Source: Rubrivivax sp. | GTDB taxonomy: Bacteria; Pseudomonadota; Gammaproteobacteria; Burkholderiales; Burkholderiaceae_C | NCBI GenBank assembly: GCA_020852865.1 | Contig: JADYZZ010000070.1 | Span: forward strand, 51,935 to 115,934 | Direction: 5' to 3' | Length of the DNA stretch: 64,000 nt | Notes under the pieces: model-generated | Databases searched by the model: none | What the model was told of the DNA's origin: nothing | The model's input: the letters and a program-made list of their open reading frames with translations, nothing else | Part shown: positions 17,487 through 26,698 of the stretch, one piece after another | Numbering within the stretch: position 1 is the first letter of the stretch | Layout: every line of letters begins with the position of its first letter | Position numbers and translations under genes: made by a program

Positions 17487-17519
17487 CTGCGCCTGCGCGC
17501 CTGCGCGCCTGGCGCTGCG

Positions 17520-18383
17520 CTACCTGAGAAGCGACAGCACCAGCTGCGGCAGCTGGTTGGCCTGCGCCACCATCGCGTTGCCGGCCTGCTGCAGGATCTG
17601 CGAGCGCGACAGGTTGGCCGTCTCGCTGGCGTAGTCGGCGTCGACGATGCGGCTGCGCGCGGCGGTCTGCGTCTCGACGCCGGTCTGCAGGTTCGAGATC
17701 ACGTTCTCGAAGCGGTTCTGCACGGCGCCGTAGATGGCGCGCTGCGAGTTGAGCGTGGCCAGCGCCGAGTCGAGGTTGCCGATCGCCGACACCGCACCGG
17801 CGAACGAGCTGATGTCGGCCGTCGGCGTCCCGGTGCCGGTGAGGATCGCGCTTCCGAGCACGGTGGTGAGGGTGGACTTCGCGGTCCAGTCGAAGCCGTC
17901 GACGGTGATCTGGTCGATGTTGCTGGTGTTGTTGGCGCCGATCTGGTAGGTCGAGGCGGCCGTCGTGGCGAGGATCTTGTTGCCGTTGAACTGCGTGCCG
18001 CCGAGCGTGCGCGTCGCTTCCTGCGCGAGCTGGACGAACTCCTGGTTCAGGCTGGCCGCGTCGGTGCTGTTGTTGGTGCCGTTGGCGGCCTGCACGGCGA
18101 GCTCGCGCATGCGCTGGAACAGGTTGGACACGCTGCCCAGCGCGCCGTCCGCGGTCTGCGCCTGCGAGATCGCGTCGTTGGCGTTGCGCGCCGCGACCGT
18201 CATGCCGCGCACCTGCGAGTTCATGCGGTCGGCGATGGCCAGGCCGGCGGCGTCGTCCTTGGCGCTGTTGACGCGCAGGCCCGAACTCAGGCGCTGCATC
18301 GAGGTGGCGAGCGACGATTGACTCAGGTTCAACTGGCGCTGCGCGTTGATGGACACCATGTTGGTGTTGATCGTCTGGGGCAT
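17520..18383 (-). CDS. fliC: Flagellin (upstream copy, FliA-driven)
   Basis: Second flagellin. The 287-residue product (MPQTINTNMVSINAQRQLNL start) has the same D0/D1 core and short middle as its neighbour; differences are concentrated in the central surface-exposed part. The ORF track merges it with a long upstream shadow; the ATG at 18383 has a strong GATAGGAGAG ribosome-binding site. It has its own sigma-28 promoter with a leader of about 215 nt that carries a hairpin, and its own terminator, which suggests it is the main filament gene. Confidence 0.96.
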   Translation of the reverse strand: MPQTINTNMVSINAQRQLNLSQSSLATSMQRLSSGLRVNSAKDDAAGLAIADRMNSQVRGMTVAARNANDAISQAQTADGALGSVSNLFQRMRELAVQAANGTNNSTDAASLNQEFVQLAQEATRTLGGTQFNGNKILATTAASTYQIGANNTSNIDQITVDGFDWTAKSTLTTVLGSAILTGTGTPTADISSFAGAVSAIGNLDSALATLNSQRAIYGAVQNRFENVISNLQTGVETQTAARSRIVDADYASETANLSRSQILQQAGNAMVAQANQLPQLVLSLLR

Positions 18384-18405
18384 GGTAGCTCTCCTATCGT
18401 TGACT

Positions 18406-18432
18406 GAAACCGGGCCGAGGCCCGGCGGTTTC
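18406..18432 (-). promoter_or_regulatory. Hairpin in the flagellin mRNA leader
   Basis: GAAAC at 18406-18410 pairs with GTTTC at 18428-18432 and the inner arms CGGGCC/GGCCCG continue the stem around a tiny loop, with a small bulge on one side. It sits 23 nt upstream of the flagellin ATG, just above the ribosome-binding site, inside the predicted leader. It could influence mRNA stability or translation. No T-run follows, so termination is less likely. Confidence 0.55.
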
Positions 18433-18606
18433 GGCTTACGACGGCGAGAGTCGCGCCGCTTGGGCCTGCATCCTGGCGCCTCGGGCCTTGCGGCCTTCGG
18501 CTCCTGGTCACCGCCCGCGACTGCGGTGCCGGCCGGAGCGGACTCCGGATCCGTCACCGCCTTCGCTGCGGGACAACGCGGAAGATGCAACCACGCGTTG
18601 CTCCGG

Positions 18607-18633
18607 TTTTCGGTGCCGGCCGCGGGGGCTTTA
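18607..18633 (-). promoter_or_regulatory. Sigma-28 (FliA) promoter for the upstream flagellin gene
   Basis: On the minus strand TAAAGCCC, 11 nt, then ACCGAAAA, compared with the FliA consensus TAAAGTTT-N11-GCCGATAA. The TAAA core, the CGA core of the -10 and the spacing all match. Transcription would begin near 18600, giving a leader of about 215 nt before the ATG at 18383, longer than usual for flagellin. Confidence 0.75.
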
Positions 18634-18899
18634 GTCCTTTTCGCTGCCGCGCCGCGACGGCGAGCTTGTGCGCACGCACGCGATCGGCAGCCGCACTCGG
18701 CGCAACAGGCCCCTCGGCGTGGCGGAATTCCCGGATTCCGGGTGCCCCTGGCGCCGCCCGGCGATCCAACAGCGGGCGGGAGGCGGCGCTGTTCCGGCCG
18801 CAGGCCGCAAGCCGTCTTCCTAGACTGGCGTGCCGCCGGCATCGGCTGGTGCGCCGCTTCGCGGCGTGCCGTCGGCCGGCCCGAACACGGAGTCCGCCG

Positions 18900-20831
18900 A
18901 TGCACGCACGCCAGAATCCCTCGACCCCCGCGGCAGCACGCCAGGCGCGCGCGCAGCGGCAATGGCAGCTCGGCGTCGCGCTCAGGGCGCACGGCAAGGA
19001 TGCACAGGCGCTCGACGCGTTCCGCCGGGCCGCCGCGCTGGCGCCCGGCGACGGCGTGTACTGGCTCAACCTCGCGGCGGCGGCGGCGCGCGTGGGCCGG
19101 CGCGACGTTGCGCTGGCTGCGGCGCGACGCGCGCTCGAACTCGACCCGACGCTGGTGCCGGCCTGCGAGCTCGGCGCCGAGCTGCTGCTGCGCGCGCACC
19201 GCTGCCAGGAGGCGGCGGCGCTGATCGATGCGCTGCCCGGCGACGTCGCGCGCAGCCGCGATCTGCAACTGCTGCATGTGACGGCGCTGCTCGGCACGCC
19301 CGACAAACGGCGCGCGCTCGACGCGGCGCTGGCGGCGATCGCCGTCGATCTGGCGCATCCGCGCAGCCATTACCTGCTTGGCTGCGTGCTGTCGGAGCTG
19401 CAGCTGTTCGAGGAGGCGGCCGAGGCTTTCCGTACGGCCTGGGTGCTCGAGCCGCGCCTGCTCGAGGCGCTCGAGATGAGCGTGCATCGGCGCCAGCATG
19501 CCTGCCTCTGGGACGGGTTCGACGCCGATGTCGAGGCCATCCGGCGTGCCCACGCCGCCGGCGCGGCGACGCGCAGCGTGCCCTTCGCGCTGTTCACCCT
19601 GCCGCTCGACGCCGCGACGCAGCGCGCCAGCGCGGCCGTGCAGGCCAGCCTGCATCGGTACCCGGCGGCGCCGCAGGCGCCGCGCCGCGTGCGGGCGCAG
19701 GGCCGGCTGCGCATCGGCTACGTGTCGAGCGATTTCGCGCGCCACGCCACGACGCAGCTGATGATCCGCATGCTCGAGCGGCACGACCGCGACGCCTTCG
19801 ACATCGTGCTCTATTCGCATGGCGCCGACGACGGCACGCCGATGCGCCGGCGCGTCGAGGCGGCGTGCACGCGCTTCGTCGACATCGCGCGCGTCGACGA
19901 CGAGCAGGCGGCGGCGCAGATCCGGCGCGACGGCATCGACATCCTGGTGGACCTGAAGGGCTACACCGCGGGCGCGCGCAGCGGCATCTTCGGGCGTCGG
20001 CCGGCGCCGCTGCAGGTGGGCTTCCTCGGCTTCCCGGGCACCTGCGGCGCCGGCTTCCTCGACTATTTCGTCGGCGACCGCGTGACGACGCCGCCGGCCC
20101 TGGCGCCGCAGTTCGCCGAGAAGCTGGCGCAGATGCCGCACTGCTACCAGCCCAACGACGGCACGCGGGCGCTGCCGGCCGCCGCCGCACGGCGCGAGCT
20201 CGGCCTGCCCGAGGACGCGTTCGTGATGGCCTCGTTCAACCAGGCCTACAAGATCACGCCGGCGGTGTTCGACACCTGGTGCACGCTGCTGCGCGAGATC
20301 CCCGACAGCGTGCTGTGGCTGATGCAGACCAACGAGCAGGCGGCGCGCAACCTGGCGCGCGCGGCGCAGGCGCGCGGCATCGGGCCCGGGCGCCTGTTCT
20401 ACGCGCCGCCGCTGCCGCTCGAGCAGCACATGGCGCGGCTGCAGTCGGCCGACCTGTTCGTCGACACCACGCCCTGCTCGGCGCACACGACGGCGAGCGA
20501 CGCGCTGTGGCTCGGCCTGCCGCTGGTCACGGTGTGCGGCGAGACCTTCGCCTCGCGTGTGGCGGCCAGCCTGCTGACGACGCAGGGCGTGCCCGAGCTC
20601 ATCGCGCCGGATCTCGACGGCTATGCCGACATCGTGCGCGCGCTCGCCGCCGACCGCGGCCGGCTGGCGGCATTGCGCGAGCGGCTCGTGCGCGCACGCA
20701 GTGAGCGGCCGCTGTTCGACGCGACGCGGTTCGCGCGCGACCTCGAGGCGCTGTATCGGCGCATGGCCGAGCGCGCGCGCGCCGGGCTGGCGCCGGAGCA
20801 TCTGTGGGCCGAAGCGGCCGAAGCCGGCTGA
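18900..20831 (+). CDS. TPR-containing O-GlcNAc transferase (SPINDLY-type) glycosyltransferase
   Basis: Soluble glycosyltransferase of the GT41 type that adds a sugar to Ser/Thr of protein acceptors. The 643-residue product has TPR-like helical repeats in roughly residues 20-200 (the pattern AYWLNLAAAAARVGRRDVAL-like) and then two Rossmann halves with RIGYVSSDFARHATTQLM, a GFLGFPGTCG loop and SADLFVDTTPCSAHTTASDA, all typical of bacterial OGT. The ATG at 18900 begins MHARQNPSTP. Being first in a sugar-gene cluster divergent from flagellin, flagellin is its likely acceptor; that is inference. Confidence 0.9.
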   Translation: MHARQNPSTPAAARQARAQRQWQLGVALRAHGKDAQALDAFRRAAALAPGDGVYWLNLAAAAARVGRRDVALAAARRALELDPTLVPACELGAELLLRAHRCQEAAALIDALPGDVARSRDLQLLHVTALLGTPDKRRALDAALAAIAVDLAHPRSHYLLGCVLSELQLFEEAAEAFRTAWVLEPRLLEALEMSVHRRQHACLWDGFDADVEAIRRAHAAGAATRSVPFALFTLPLDAATQRASAAVQASLHRYPAAPQAPRRVRAQGRLRIGYVSSDFARHATTQLMIRMLERHDRDAFDIVLYSHGADDGTPMRRRVEAACTRFVDIARVDDEQAAAQIRRDGIDILVDLKGYTAGARSGIFGRRPAPLQVGFLGFPGTCGAGFLDYFVGDRVTTPPALAPQFAEKLAQMPHCYQPNDGTRALPAAAARRELGLPEDAFVMASFNQAYKITPAVFDTWCTLLREIPDSVLWLMQTNEQAARNLARAAQARGIGPGRLFYAPPLPLEQHMARLQSADLFVDTTPCSAHTTASDALWLGLPLVTVCGETFASRVAASLLTTQGVPELIAPDLDGYADIVRALAADRGRLAALRERLVRARSERPLFDATRFARDLEALYRRMAERARAGLAPEHLWAEAAEAG

Positions 20832-20941
20832 GCCCCGGCGGCGCCGGCGCTGGAACTGGCGGCCTGGGCGGAGGCTTTTCGCGCCTTCGGCCCGAGCGCC
20901 TTGCGGTCAACATCGGCCGCAGCACAGCCGAGGGCCGAACC

Positions 20942-22069
20942 ATGAACGCCTGCACGATCCCCGTCTATCGCCCCGACCTCGGCGGCAACGAGAAGGCCTA
21001 CGTGCTCGAGTGCCTCGAGTCGAGCTGGATCTCGTCCAAGGGCCGGTTCGTCGAGGAGTTCGAGTCGGCGTTCGCCGCCCACCTCGGTGTCGCCCATGCG
21101 ACCTCGGTGTGCAACGGCACGGTGGCGCTGCACCTGGCGCTGCTGGCGCTGGGCATCGGCCCGGGCGACGAGGTGATCGTGCCGACCCTGACCTACGTCG
21201 CCTCGGCCAATGCGGTGGCCTATACCGGCGCGGTGCCGGTGTTCGCCGACGCCCAGCCGGGCAGCTGGCAGCTCGACCCGGCCGACGTCGCACGCAAGCT
21301 CACGCCCCGCACCAAGGCGGTGATGGCGGTCCACCTGTACGGCCATCCCTGCGACATGGACGCACTGCAGGCCCTGTGCCGCGCCCACCGGCTGTTCCTC
21401 GTCGAGGACTGCGCGCAGGCCATCGGCGCCGCCTACAAGGGCCGCGCCGCCGGCAGCTTCGGCGACGTCGCCACCTTCAGCTTCTTCGGCAACAAGACCA
21501 TCACCACCGGCGAGGGCGGCATGGTCGTGAGCGGCGACCGCACGCTCATGGCGCGCGCACGCCACTTCAAGGGCCAGGGACTGGCGGCGCACCGGGAATA
21601 CTGGCACGACGTCGTGGGCTACAACTACCGCATGACGAACATCTGCGCCGCGCTCGGGCTGGCGCAGCTCGAGCGCGTGGACGCTTTCGTCGAGCGCAAG
21701 CGCCAGATCGCAGCGCTGTACCGGCGCGGCTTGCGCGGCGCGCCGGTCACGCTGCAGGCCGAGTCGGCCGAGGTCGCGCACGCCTGGTGGATGGTGACGC
21801 TGCTGTGCGACGACCCGGCCGACCGCGACGCGCTGCGCCGGCACCTGGCCGCGCGCGGCATCGAGACGCGGCCGGTGTTCTACCCGGTGCACACGATGCC
21901 GATGTACGCGCAGCGCTTCCAGCGTAACCCGGTGGCCGAGGACACCGCCTGGCGCGGCGTCAACCTGCCGAGCTTCCCGGCGCTGGCCGACGCCGAGGTC
22001 ACCGCCGTATGCGACGCGGTGCACGAGTGGTATGGGTCGCGCCGAGGCGATCTCCAGCTCGCCGCCTGA
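20942..22069 (+). CDS. DegT/DnrJ/EryC1-family sugar aminotransferase
   Basis: PLP-dependent enzyme that transfers an amino group to a nucleotide keto-sugar, as in perosamine or related 4-amino sugars. The 375-residue product has the N-terminal Y-RPDLGGNE start typical of perosamine synthase types, SSWISSKGRFVEEFE, and the PLP lysine within FSFFGNKTITTGEGG. Length is normal. No dehydratase that would make the keto-sugar is present in the window, so precursor genes must be elsewhere. It starts 110 nt after the OGT gene. Confidence 0.9.
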   Translation: MNACTIPVYRPDLGGNEKAYVLECLESSWISSKGRFVEEFESAFAAHLGVAHATSVCNGTVALHLALLALGIGPGDEVIVPTLTYVASANAVAYTGAVPVFADAQPGSWQLDPADVARKLTPRTKAVMAVHLYGHPCDMDALQALCRAHRLFLVEDCAQAIGAAYKGRAAGSFGDVATFSFFGNKTITTGEGGMVVSGDRTLMARARHFKGQGLAAHREYWHDVVGYNYRMTNICAALGLAQLERVDAFVERKRQIAALYRRGLRGAPVTLQAESAEVAHAWWMVTLLCDDPADRDALRRHLAARGIETRPVFYPVHTMPMYAQRFQRNPVAEDTAWRGVNLPSFPALADAEVTAVCDAVHEWYGSRRGDLQLAA

Positions 22070-22079
22070 GCCCGCACCG

Positions 22080-23276
22080 ATGCGAGCGTTTGCGGTGGCC
22101 TTCCTGGCCGACTACTTCGTGAGCTGGATGGGCGGTGCGTCGCTGCTGGGCTTCGTCGTCAACGGGGTGATGCGCGCGGCCGCGGCGCAGAACACGCGCG
22201 TGCATGTGCTGCTGTCGGCGCAGCAGCTCCCCGAGGCCCTGCGGCGCGAAGTGCGCGACTTCCTGCCGCTGCCGCGCGCGCAACTCGACGCCGAAGGCCC
22301 GCTCGCTTGCCTGCTCGACAACCTGCCGGCGCTCGAGCTGGTGCTGTTCTATCGCGACCTCGACGCCACGCTCGACGCGCTCGGGGTCGACGTGATCGGG
22401 CCGACCGGTCAGGACCTCGGAACGCAGCAGCGCCGACCCTGGTTCGCCTACGTTCCCGACTTCCAGCACCAGCATCTTCCGCGCTTCTTCACGCAGCGCG
22501 AGCGCCAGTTCCGGGACGGTCAGTTCCGTGCGTTGCTCGAGAACAGCGCCGGCCTGTTCGTCAACTCGGGCACGGTGGTGGCCGATCTCGAGCGCTTCTA
22601 CGGCGCCGCGGCGCGCTCGGCGCGCGTGCTGCGCCTGCCGCAGGTCTATCCCGACCTGGACGGCGCGTTCGGCGACCGCGAGGCCGAGGTGCGCGCACGT
22701 TACGGCCTGGCGCGGCCCTATCTTCTCAGTTGCAGCCAGCGCTGGCTGCACAAGCAGCACGAAGTGCTGGTGGCGGCGTTCGCCGAGCATCGCGCGCGCA
22801 ATCCGCGATCGGCGCTGCAGCTCGTGTTCACCGGCGAGCGCAGCGACTACCGCGATCCCGCCTACGCCGACGCGGTTGACGCGCTGGTGGCCGAGCTGGG
22901 CCTGACCGAGCACGTGCGCCATGTCGGCCTCGTGCCGAGGGCCGACCAGCTGCAGTTGATCCGCGGCGCGCGCGCACTGCTGCAGGCCAGCCTGTTCGAG
23001 GGTGGCCCCGGCGCCAGCGGCACGCTCGAGGCGGCGCTGCTCGGCGTGCCGGTCGTGGCCTCGGACATCGGCGCCAACCGCGAACTGCAGTTCGGGCAGT
23101 TCCGGTTCTTCGAGGCCGGGCAGCCCAAGGCGCTGGCGCGCGAGCTGGAGCGCTTCGAAGGCGAGGGCGTCGCGGCGGCGCGCCGTGAACCGGTGTTCGA
23201 CGCCGAGCAGATCGAGTTCCTGCGCCTGGCCAGCGGCCTGCAGACGATCGCTGCGTTGCGCTCGGCGGCCGCCTGA
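22080..23276 (+). CDS. Family 4-like glycosyltransferase
   Basis: The 398-residue product from ATG 22080 (MRAFAVAFLADYFV) has a GT-B fold: the C-terminal half contains LSCSQRWLHKQHEVLVAAF, EHVRHVGLVPRADQLQLIRG and the donor-binding stretch ASLFEGGPGASGTLEAALLG with a conserved E-x7-E-like arrangement. The ORF track adds 16 residues that overlap the aminotransferase end. It starts 10 nt after that gene and probably forms part of the same operon. Donor and acceptor are unknown. Confidence 0.85.
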   Translation: MRAFAVAFLADYFVSWMGGASLLGFVVNGVMRAAAAQNTRVHVLLSAQQLPEALRREVRDFLPLPRAQLDAEGPLACLLDNLPALELVLFYRDLDATLDALGVDVIGPTGQDLGTQQRRPWFAYVPDFQHQHLPRFFTQRERQFRDGQFRALLENSAGLFVNSGTVVADLERFYGAAARSARVLRLPQVYPDLDGAFGDREAEVRARYGLARPYLLSCSQRWLHKQHEVLVAAFAEHRARNPRSALQLVFTGERSDYRDPAYADAVDALVAELGLTEHVRHVGLVPRADQLQLIRGARALLQASLFEGGPGASGTLEAALLGVPVVASDIGANRELQFGQFRFFEAGQPKALARELERFEGEGVAAARREPVFDAEQIEFLRLASGLQTIAALRSAAA

Positions 23277-23294
23277 GCCGGCGTGCGAGAGACG

Positions 23295-23975
23295 ATGCGC
23301 GTCGCCGTCATGCAGCCGTACCTGTGGCCCTACGCGGGCTACTTCCGCCTGCTCGCGGCCAGCGATGTGTTCGTCGTCTTCGACTGCGTGCAGTTCATCC
23401 GCCGCGGACGCATCCACCGCAACGAATTCACGCGCGTCGACGGCGCCGGTGACTGGTTCACGCTGCCGCTGGCACCCGCCGCGCAGAGCGAGCGCATCGA
23501 CCGCATGCGCTTCGCCGACGATGCGGCGCTTGCCTTCGACGCGCGCCTGCCGCGCTTCGCGGCGCTGGCCTCGGCCTGGCGGGCCTGCGCGTCGCGCCAT
23601 GGCCTGGCTGCGCCGCGGCCCGGCGCGCCGCTCGTCGACTGGCTGCAGGAACAGATCGCGGCGCTGGCGCTCGCGCTGGGTCTGGGCACGCGCATCGTGC
23701 GCTCGAGCGCGCTGGCCGTCGATCCGGGGCTGCGTGCCCAGGAGCGCGTGCTCGCGCTCTGTGAGCGGCTGGGTGCGCGGCACTACCTCAATGTCGCCGG
23801 CGGGCGCGCGCTGTACGACGAGGCCGGCTTCGCCGAGCGCGGCATGACGCTCGAATTCCTGGCCGACTACCCCGGTCCGAAGACATCGGTGATCGAACGC
23901 CTGTTCGGCCCCGCTGCCGAAGCGGCCGAGACGGTGCGCGGCGAGATCCTCGCATCGCTCGCGTGCGTGCGATGA
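23295..23975 (+). CDS. WbqC-like family protein
   Basis: WbqC family, found in O-antigen and flagellin glycan clusters; its activity is suspected to be acyl or formyl transfer to amino sugars but is not established. The 226-residue product has the hallmark start AVMQPYLWPYAGYFRLLAAS, then CVQFIRRGRIHRNEF. ATG 23295 is preferred over the track's GTG at 23283. It overlaps the next gene by ATGA. Confidence 0.85.
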   Translation: MRVAVMQPYLWPYAGYFRLLAASDVFVVFDCVQFIRRGRIHRNEFTRVDGAGDWFTLPLAPAAQSERIDRMRFADDAALAFDARLPRFAALASAWRACASRHGLAAPRPGAPLVDWLQEQIAALALALGLGTRIVRSSALAVDPGLRAQERVLALCERLGARHYLNVAGGRALYDEAGFAERGMTLEFLADYPGPKTSVIERLFGPAAEAAETVRGEILASLACVR

Positions 23976-24592
23976 AGACGCTCGTGCTGCTGACCTCGCG
24001 CGGCGGCGGCCATTGCATGCACATCGCCGAAGAGATCGAGCGCGGCACCTTGCCCGGGCTGCGGCTGGCAGCGGTCGTCACCGACAACCCCGATGCCGAG
24101 GTGCTGGGCAAGTGTCGCCGGCGCGGCCTGCGCTGCGATGTGCTGCCCTGGCCGGGGCGCGAGCGCGCCGGCGAACACGACGAACGCCTGGCGCGTCATC
24201 TGCAGGCGCTGGCGCCCGACCTCGTGGGCCTGGTTGGCTACCTGCGCATCGTGCGCCAGGCCACGCTGTCGCGCTGGGGCGAACACCTGTTCAACCTGCA
24301 TCCGTCGCTGCTGCCGGCGTACCCCGGGCTGGACGCCATCGCGCGTGCCTGGCATGCGGGCGAAGCGCGGCTCGGCGCGACGCTGCATCGCGTCGACGCC
24401 GGAGTCGACACCGGCGCCGCGCTCGCCCGCATCGCCGTGCGTGCGGGTGCCGTGGGTTCGCTGGAGGCGGCGACGGCGGCCGTGCACCGTGCCGAAGCCC
24501 TGCTGCTCGGTCGCGCATTGCGCGCCTGGCTCGACGGCGGCGGCTGGCCGGCCGCGCCGCTCGAGTGGTCGGAGCCGGAGGACAGGCCATGA
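23972..24592 (+). CDS. PurN-like formyltransferase
   Basis: Formyltransferase-fold protein (206 residues) with the motif HLFNLHPSLLPAYPGLDAIA, containing the catalytic His/Asn pattern of 10-formyl-THF-dependent transferases, and LGATLHRVDAGVDTGAALAR. In a glycan cluster with an aminotransferase, N-formylation of a 4-amino sugar is a reasonable role. It could instead be a glycinamide formyltransferase paralogue, though true PurN would sit with purine genes. It overlaps both neighbours by ATGA, so the three are co-translated. Confidence 0.85.
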   Translation: MKTLVLLTSRGGGHCMHIAEEIERGTLPGLRLAAVVTDNPDAEVLGKCRRRGLRCDVLPWPGRERAGEHDERLARHLQALAPDLVGLVGYLRIVRQATLSRWGEHLFNLHPSLLPAYPGLDAIARAWHAGEARLGATLHRVDAGVDTGAALARIAVRAGAVGSLEAATAAVHRAEALLLGRALRAWLDGGGWPAAPLEWSEPEDRP

Positions 24593-25812
24593 AGATCGTG
24601 TACTTCGACCCCGGCCTGGCCGGACGCGGCGGCCACAACTCGGCGATGCTCGCCGAGTTCGAGCAGGCGCTGGTGCAACAGGGCGGCAACCAGGTCACCG
24701 TGCTCGCCGCGGCGCGCCTCGCGCCGGCGGCGTTCGCGGGCTCGGCGCTGCGCTTCGTGCCGCTGTTCGAGATCGAGGGCTACCAGACCTTCGACAGCGC
24801 TGCGCTCGCCTCGGGCCATGCGTTGGCTGCCGTCGGCAGTGCGCTCGAGCGTGCGGACGACTTGCTGGCATGCGCCGACGCGGTGCTGATGCCCACGGCC
24901 TACCCGCTGCACGTTCAGGCGCTCGGGCGGTGCGCGGCGAGGCTGGCGGGGCGGCGCGTCGTGCTGGCTCTGATGCTGCCGGCCTCGTACTGGGCGCAGG
25001 ATGCCCTGGCGGTGCCGGCGCTCGATGCGGCCTTCGCCGAGGGTCTGGGGGCGCTGGCCGGGCACTGCGAGCTGTTCGCGTACTCGGAGACGGGTGGCTT
25101 CGATCTCGGCGGCGAGCGCTTGCGCCTGCCGACGCTGCTGCCGCCGGTGGCCGCGCCGACGATGGCGCTGTTGCGCGGCCTGGCGACGTCGCCGCGCGCG
25201 GCCGCCGCCGACCGCCCGCCGGTGATCGGGTTCTTCGGCTCTGCGTTCGGCAGCAAGGGCTTCGAACGGCTCGCCGCCGCGGTGCGCAGCCAGCTCGCCG
25301 ACGGTCGCGTGCCGCGCTGTCGGCTGCGTCTGGCTCTGCCGCCGCAGCAACGGCATCTTGCGCGCGCCGTCGCGCTGGCGCCCTGGGTCGAGGTCGTCGA
25401 CGTGGGCACGAGCAACGAGGACTATCTGCGCGCGATGGCCGCCGTCGACGCCGTCTGGACCTTCTACGACCCAGGGCACTACGGACAGAAGATGAGCGGC
25501 ATCGTTCCCGAAGCGCTCGCGCTGGGCAAGCCGCTGCTGGTGGCCGAGGGCTGCCAGGGCATCGTCGACTTTCTCGAGCACCACGCCCCGGGCTCCTATG
25601 TCGTCGGGCCCTACGATGCCCGAACGGCACGCGCGTTGCTCGATCTCGATCCCGCCACGCTCGCGCGGGCCGGCCAGTGCGCGCGCCAGCACGCGCCGAT
25701 CGCGCGTTCGCTCAAGGACATGGAGCGCTACCTCGCGGTGTGCGGGCTGCTCGGGGCCGAGCGCGCGGTGCCGCCGGCGCCGGCCGAGGCGCCCGCGCCG
25801 CAGGTCGCGTGA
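24589..25812 (+). CDS. Glycosyltransferase (GT-B fold)
   Basis: The 407-residue product opens MKIVYFDPGLAGRGGHNSAM, the N-terminal Rossmann strand and Gly-rich loop of GT4-type enzymes. The C-terminal half has VIGFFGSAFGSKGFERLAAA and SNEDYLRAMAAVDAVWTFYD followed by KMSGIVPEALALGKPLLVAE, the donor-binding region. Substrate cannot be told. It overlaps the formyltransferase by ATGA and ends 28 nt before a methyltransferase gene. Confidence 0.82.
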   Translation: MKIVYFDPGLAGRGGHNSAMLAEFEQALVQQGGNQVTVLAAARLAPAAFAGSALRFVPLFEIEGYQTFDSAALASGHALAAVGSALERADDLLACADAVLMPTAYPLHVQALGRCAARLAGRRVVLALMLPASYWAQDALAVPALDAAFAEGLGALAGHCELFAYSETGGFDLGGERLRLPTLLPPVAAPTMALLRGLATSPRAAAADRPPVIGFFGSAFGSKGFERLAAAVRSQLADGRVPRCRLRLALPPQQRHLARAVALAPWVEVVDVGTSNEDYLRAMAAVDAVWTFYDPGHYGQKMSGIVPEALALGKPLLVAEGCQGIVDFLEHHAPGSYVVGPYDARTARALLDLDPATLARAGQCARQHAPIARSLKDMERYLAVCGLLGAERAVPPAPAEAPAPQVA

Positions 25813-25840
25813 GCGGCGTCGTTGCGCAGGAGCCGAGAGC

Positions 25841-26698
25841 ATGCCAGGAGCGAATGCCCGCGCAGCCGCGCTTTGCGGCGGCAGCGCGTCGAGCGAAGCG
25901 TGCGGCGCGCCGGCGCCGCCGGTCTGCCGCCTCTGCGGCGGCGCGCTCACGCCGAGCTTCCGCCTGCAGGTGCTGCGCCGGCACGACGTGGCGTATCTGC
26001 AATGCGCACAGTGCGGCTCGCTGCAGACGGAGCGACCGTACTGGCTGGCGCAGGCTTATGCGCCCGGCGCCGCGGCACTCGACGTCGGCGCACTGCAGCG
26101 CAACCTCGAGAACTTCGCCTACTGCCTGGCCTTCGCGCGGCTGTTCGACGTGCGCAGCGCGGTGGACTACGGCGGCGGCGATGGGCTGCTGTGCCGCTTC
26201 CTGCGCGACCACGGCATCGATGCCTACACCTGGGACAAGTATGCCGCCTCGTCGTTCGCGCGCGGCTTCGAACGGCCCGCGGGCGGATCGCCGGATCTCC
26301 TGACCGCATTCGAAGTGCTCGAGCATCTGGCCGATCCGGCCGTCGAACTGGAGCAGATCTTCGCCTGTCGACCGCGCTACCTGGTGTGCACGACCGAGCC
26401 CTACGCGCAGCAGGGGGCGGACTGGTGGTATCTGGCGCCGCTGGGCGGCCAGCATGTTTTCTTCTACAGCGTCCAGGCCCTGGTGGCGCTGGGCGAACGC
26501 TTCGGCTACGGAGTTGCGCAGGTCGGCGCCAAGATCGTCTACGTGCGCAATGATCTGGGTGAGGAGGCGATGCGCCGCGTCGCGCTGGCCAAGGACGTGC
26601 TCTCGGGCTGGATCTTCCAAGCCATCCGCGGTTACGTCTTCACCCAGCCGACGCCGGGCGTGGCTTCCGACTTCGCGCTCGTCAGCCGCGTTCCGTAG
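25841..26698 (+). CDS. SAM-dependent methyltransferase with N-terminal zinc-binding region
   Basis: The 285-residue product has an N-terminal CRLCGG ... CAQCGSLQTERPYW segment with four Cys suited for zinc, followed by a class I methyltransferase core with the SAM loop VDYGGGDGLLCRFL and LLTAFEVLEHLADP. This layout is found in sugar methyltransferases of the C-methyltransferase-like type. It closes the plus-strand glycan operon and its 3' end overlaps the convergent GT2 gene by 17 nt. Confidence 0.82.
   Translation: MPGANARAAALCGGSASSEACGAPAPPVCRLCGGALTPSFRLQVLRRHDVAYLQCAQCGSLQTERPYWLAQAYAPGAAALDVGALQRNLENFAYCLAFARLFDVRSAVDYGGGDGLLCRFLRDHGIDAYTWDKYAASSFARGFERPAGGSPDLLTAFEVLEHLADPAVELEQIFACRPRYLVCTTEPYAQQGADWWYLAPLGGQHVFFYSVQALVALGERFGYGVAQVGAKIVYVRNDLGEEAMRRVALAKDVLSGWIFQAIRGYVFTQPTPGVASDFALVSRVP

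Larger units (their letters stand above)
18384..18899. other. 516-nt divergent intergenic region between flagellin and the glycan island
   Basis: No gene of either strand is supported. The left half holds the flagellin leader, its hairpin and the sigma-28 promoter. The right half, expected to hold a promoter for the plus-strand glycosyltransferase gene, contains a small CCCGG-ATT-CCGGG hairpin at 18730-18742 but no promoter I can defend. The segment is less extreme in GC than neighbouring genes in a few places (AATTCCCGGATTCC). Confidence 0.6.
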
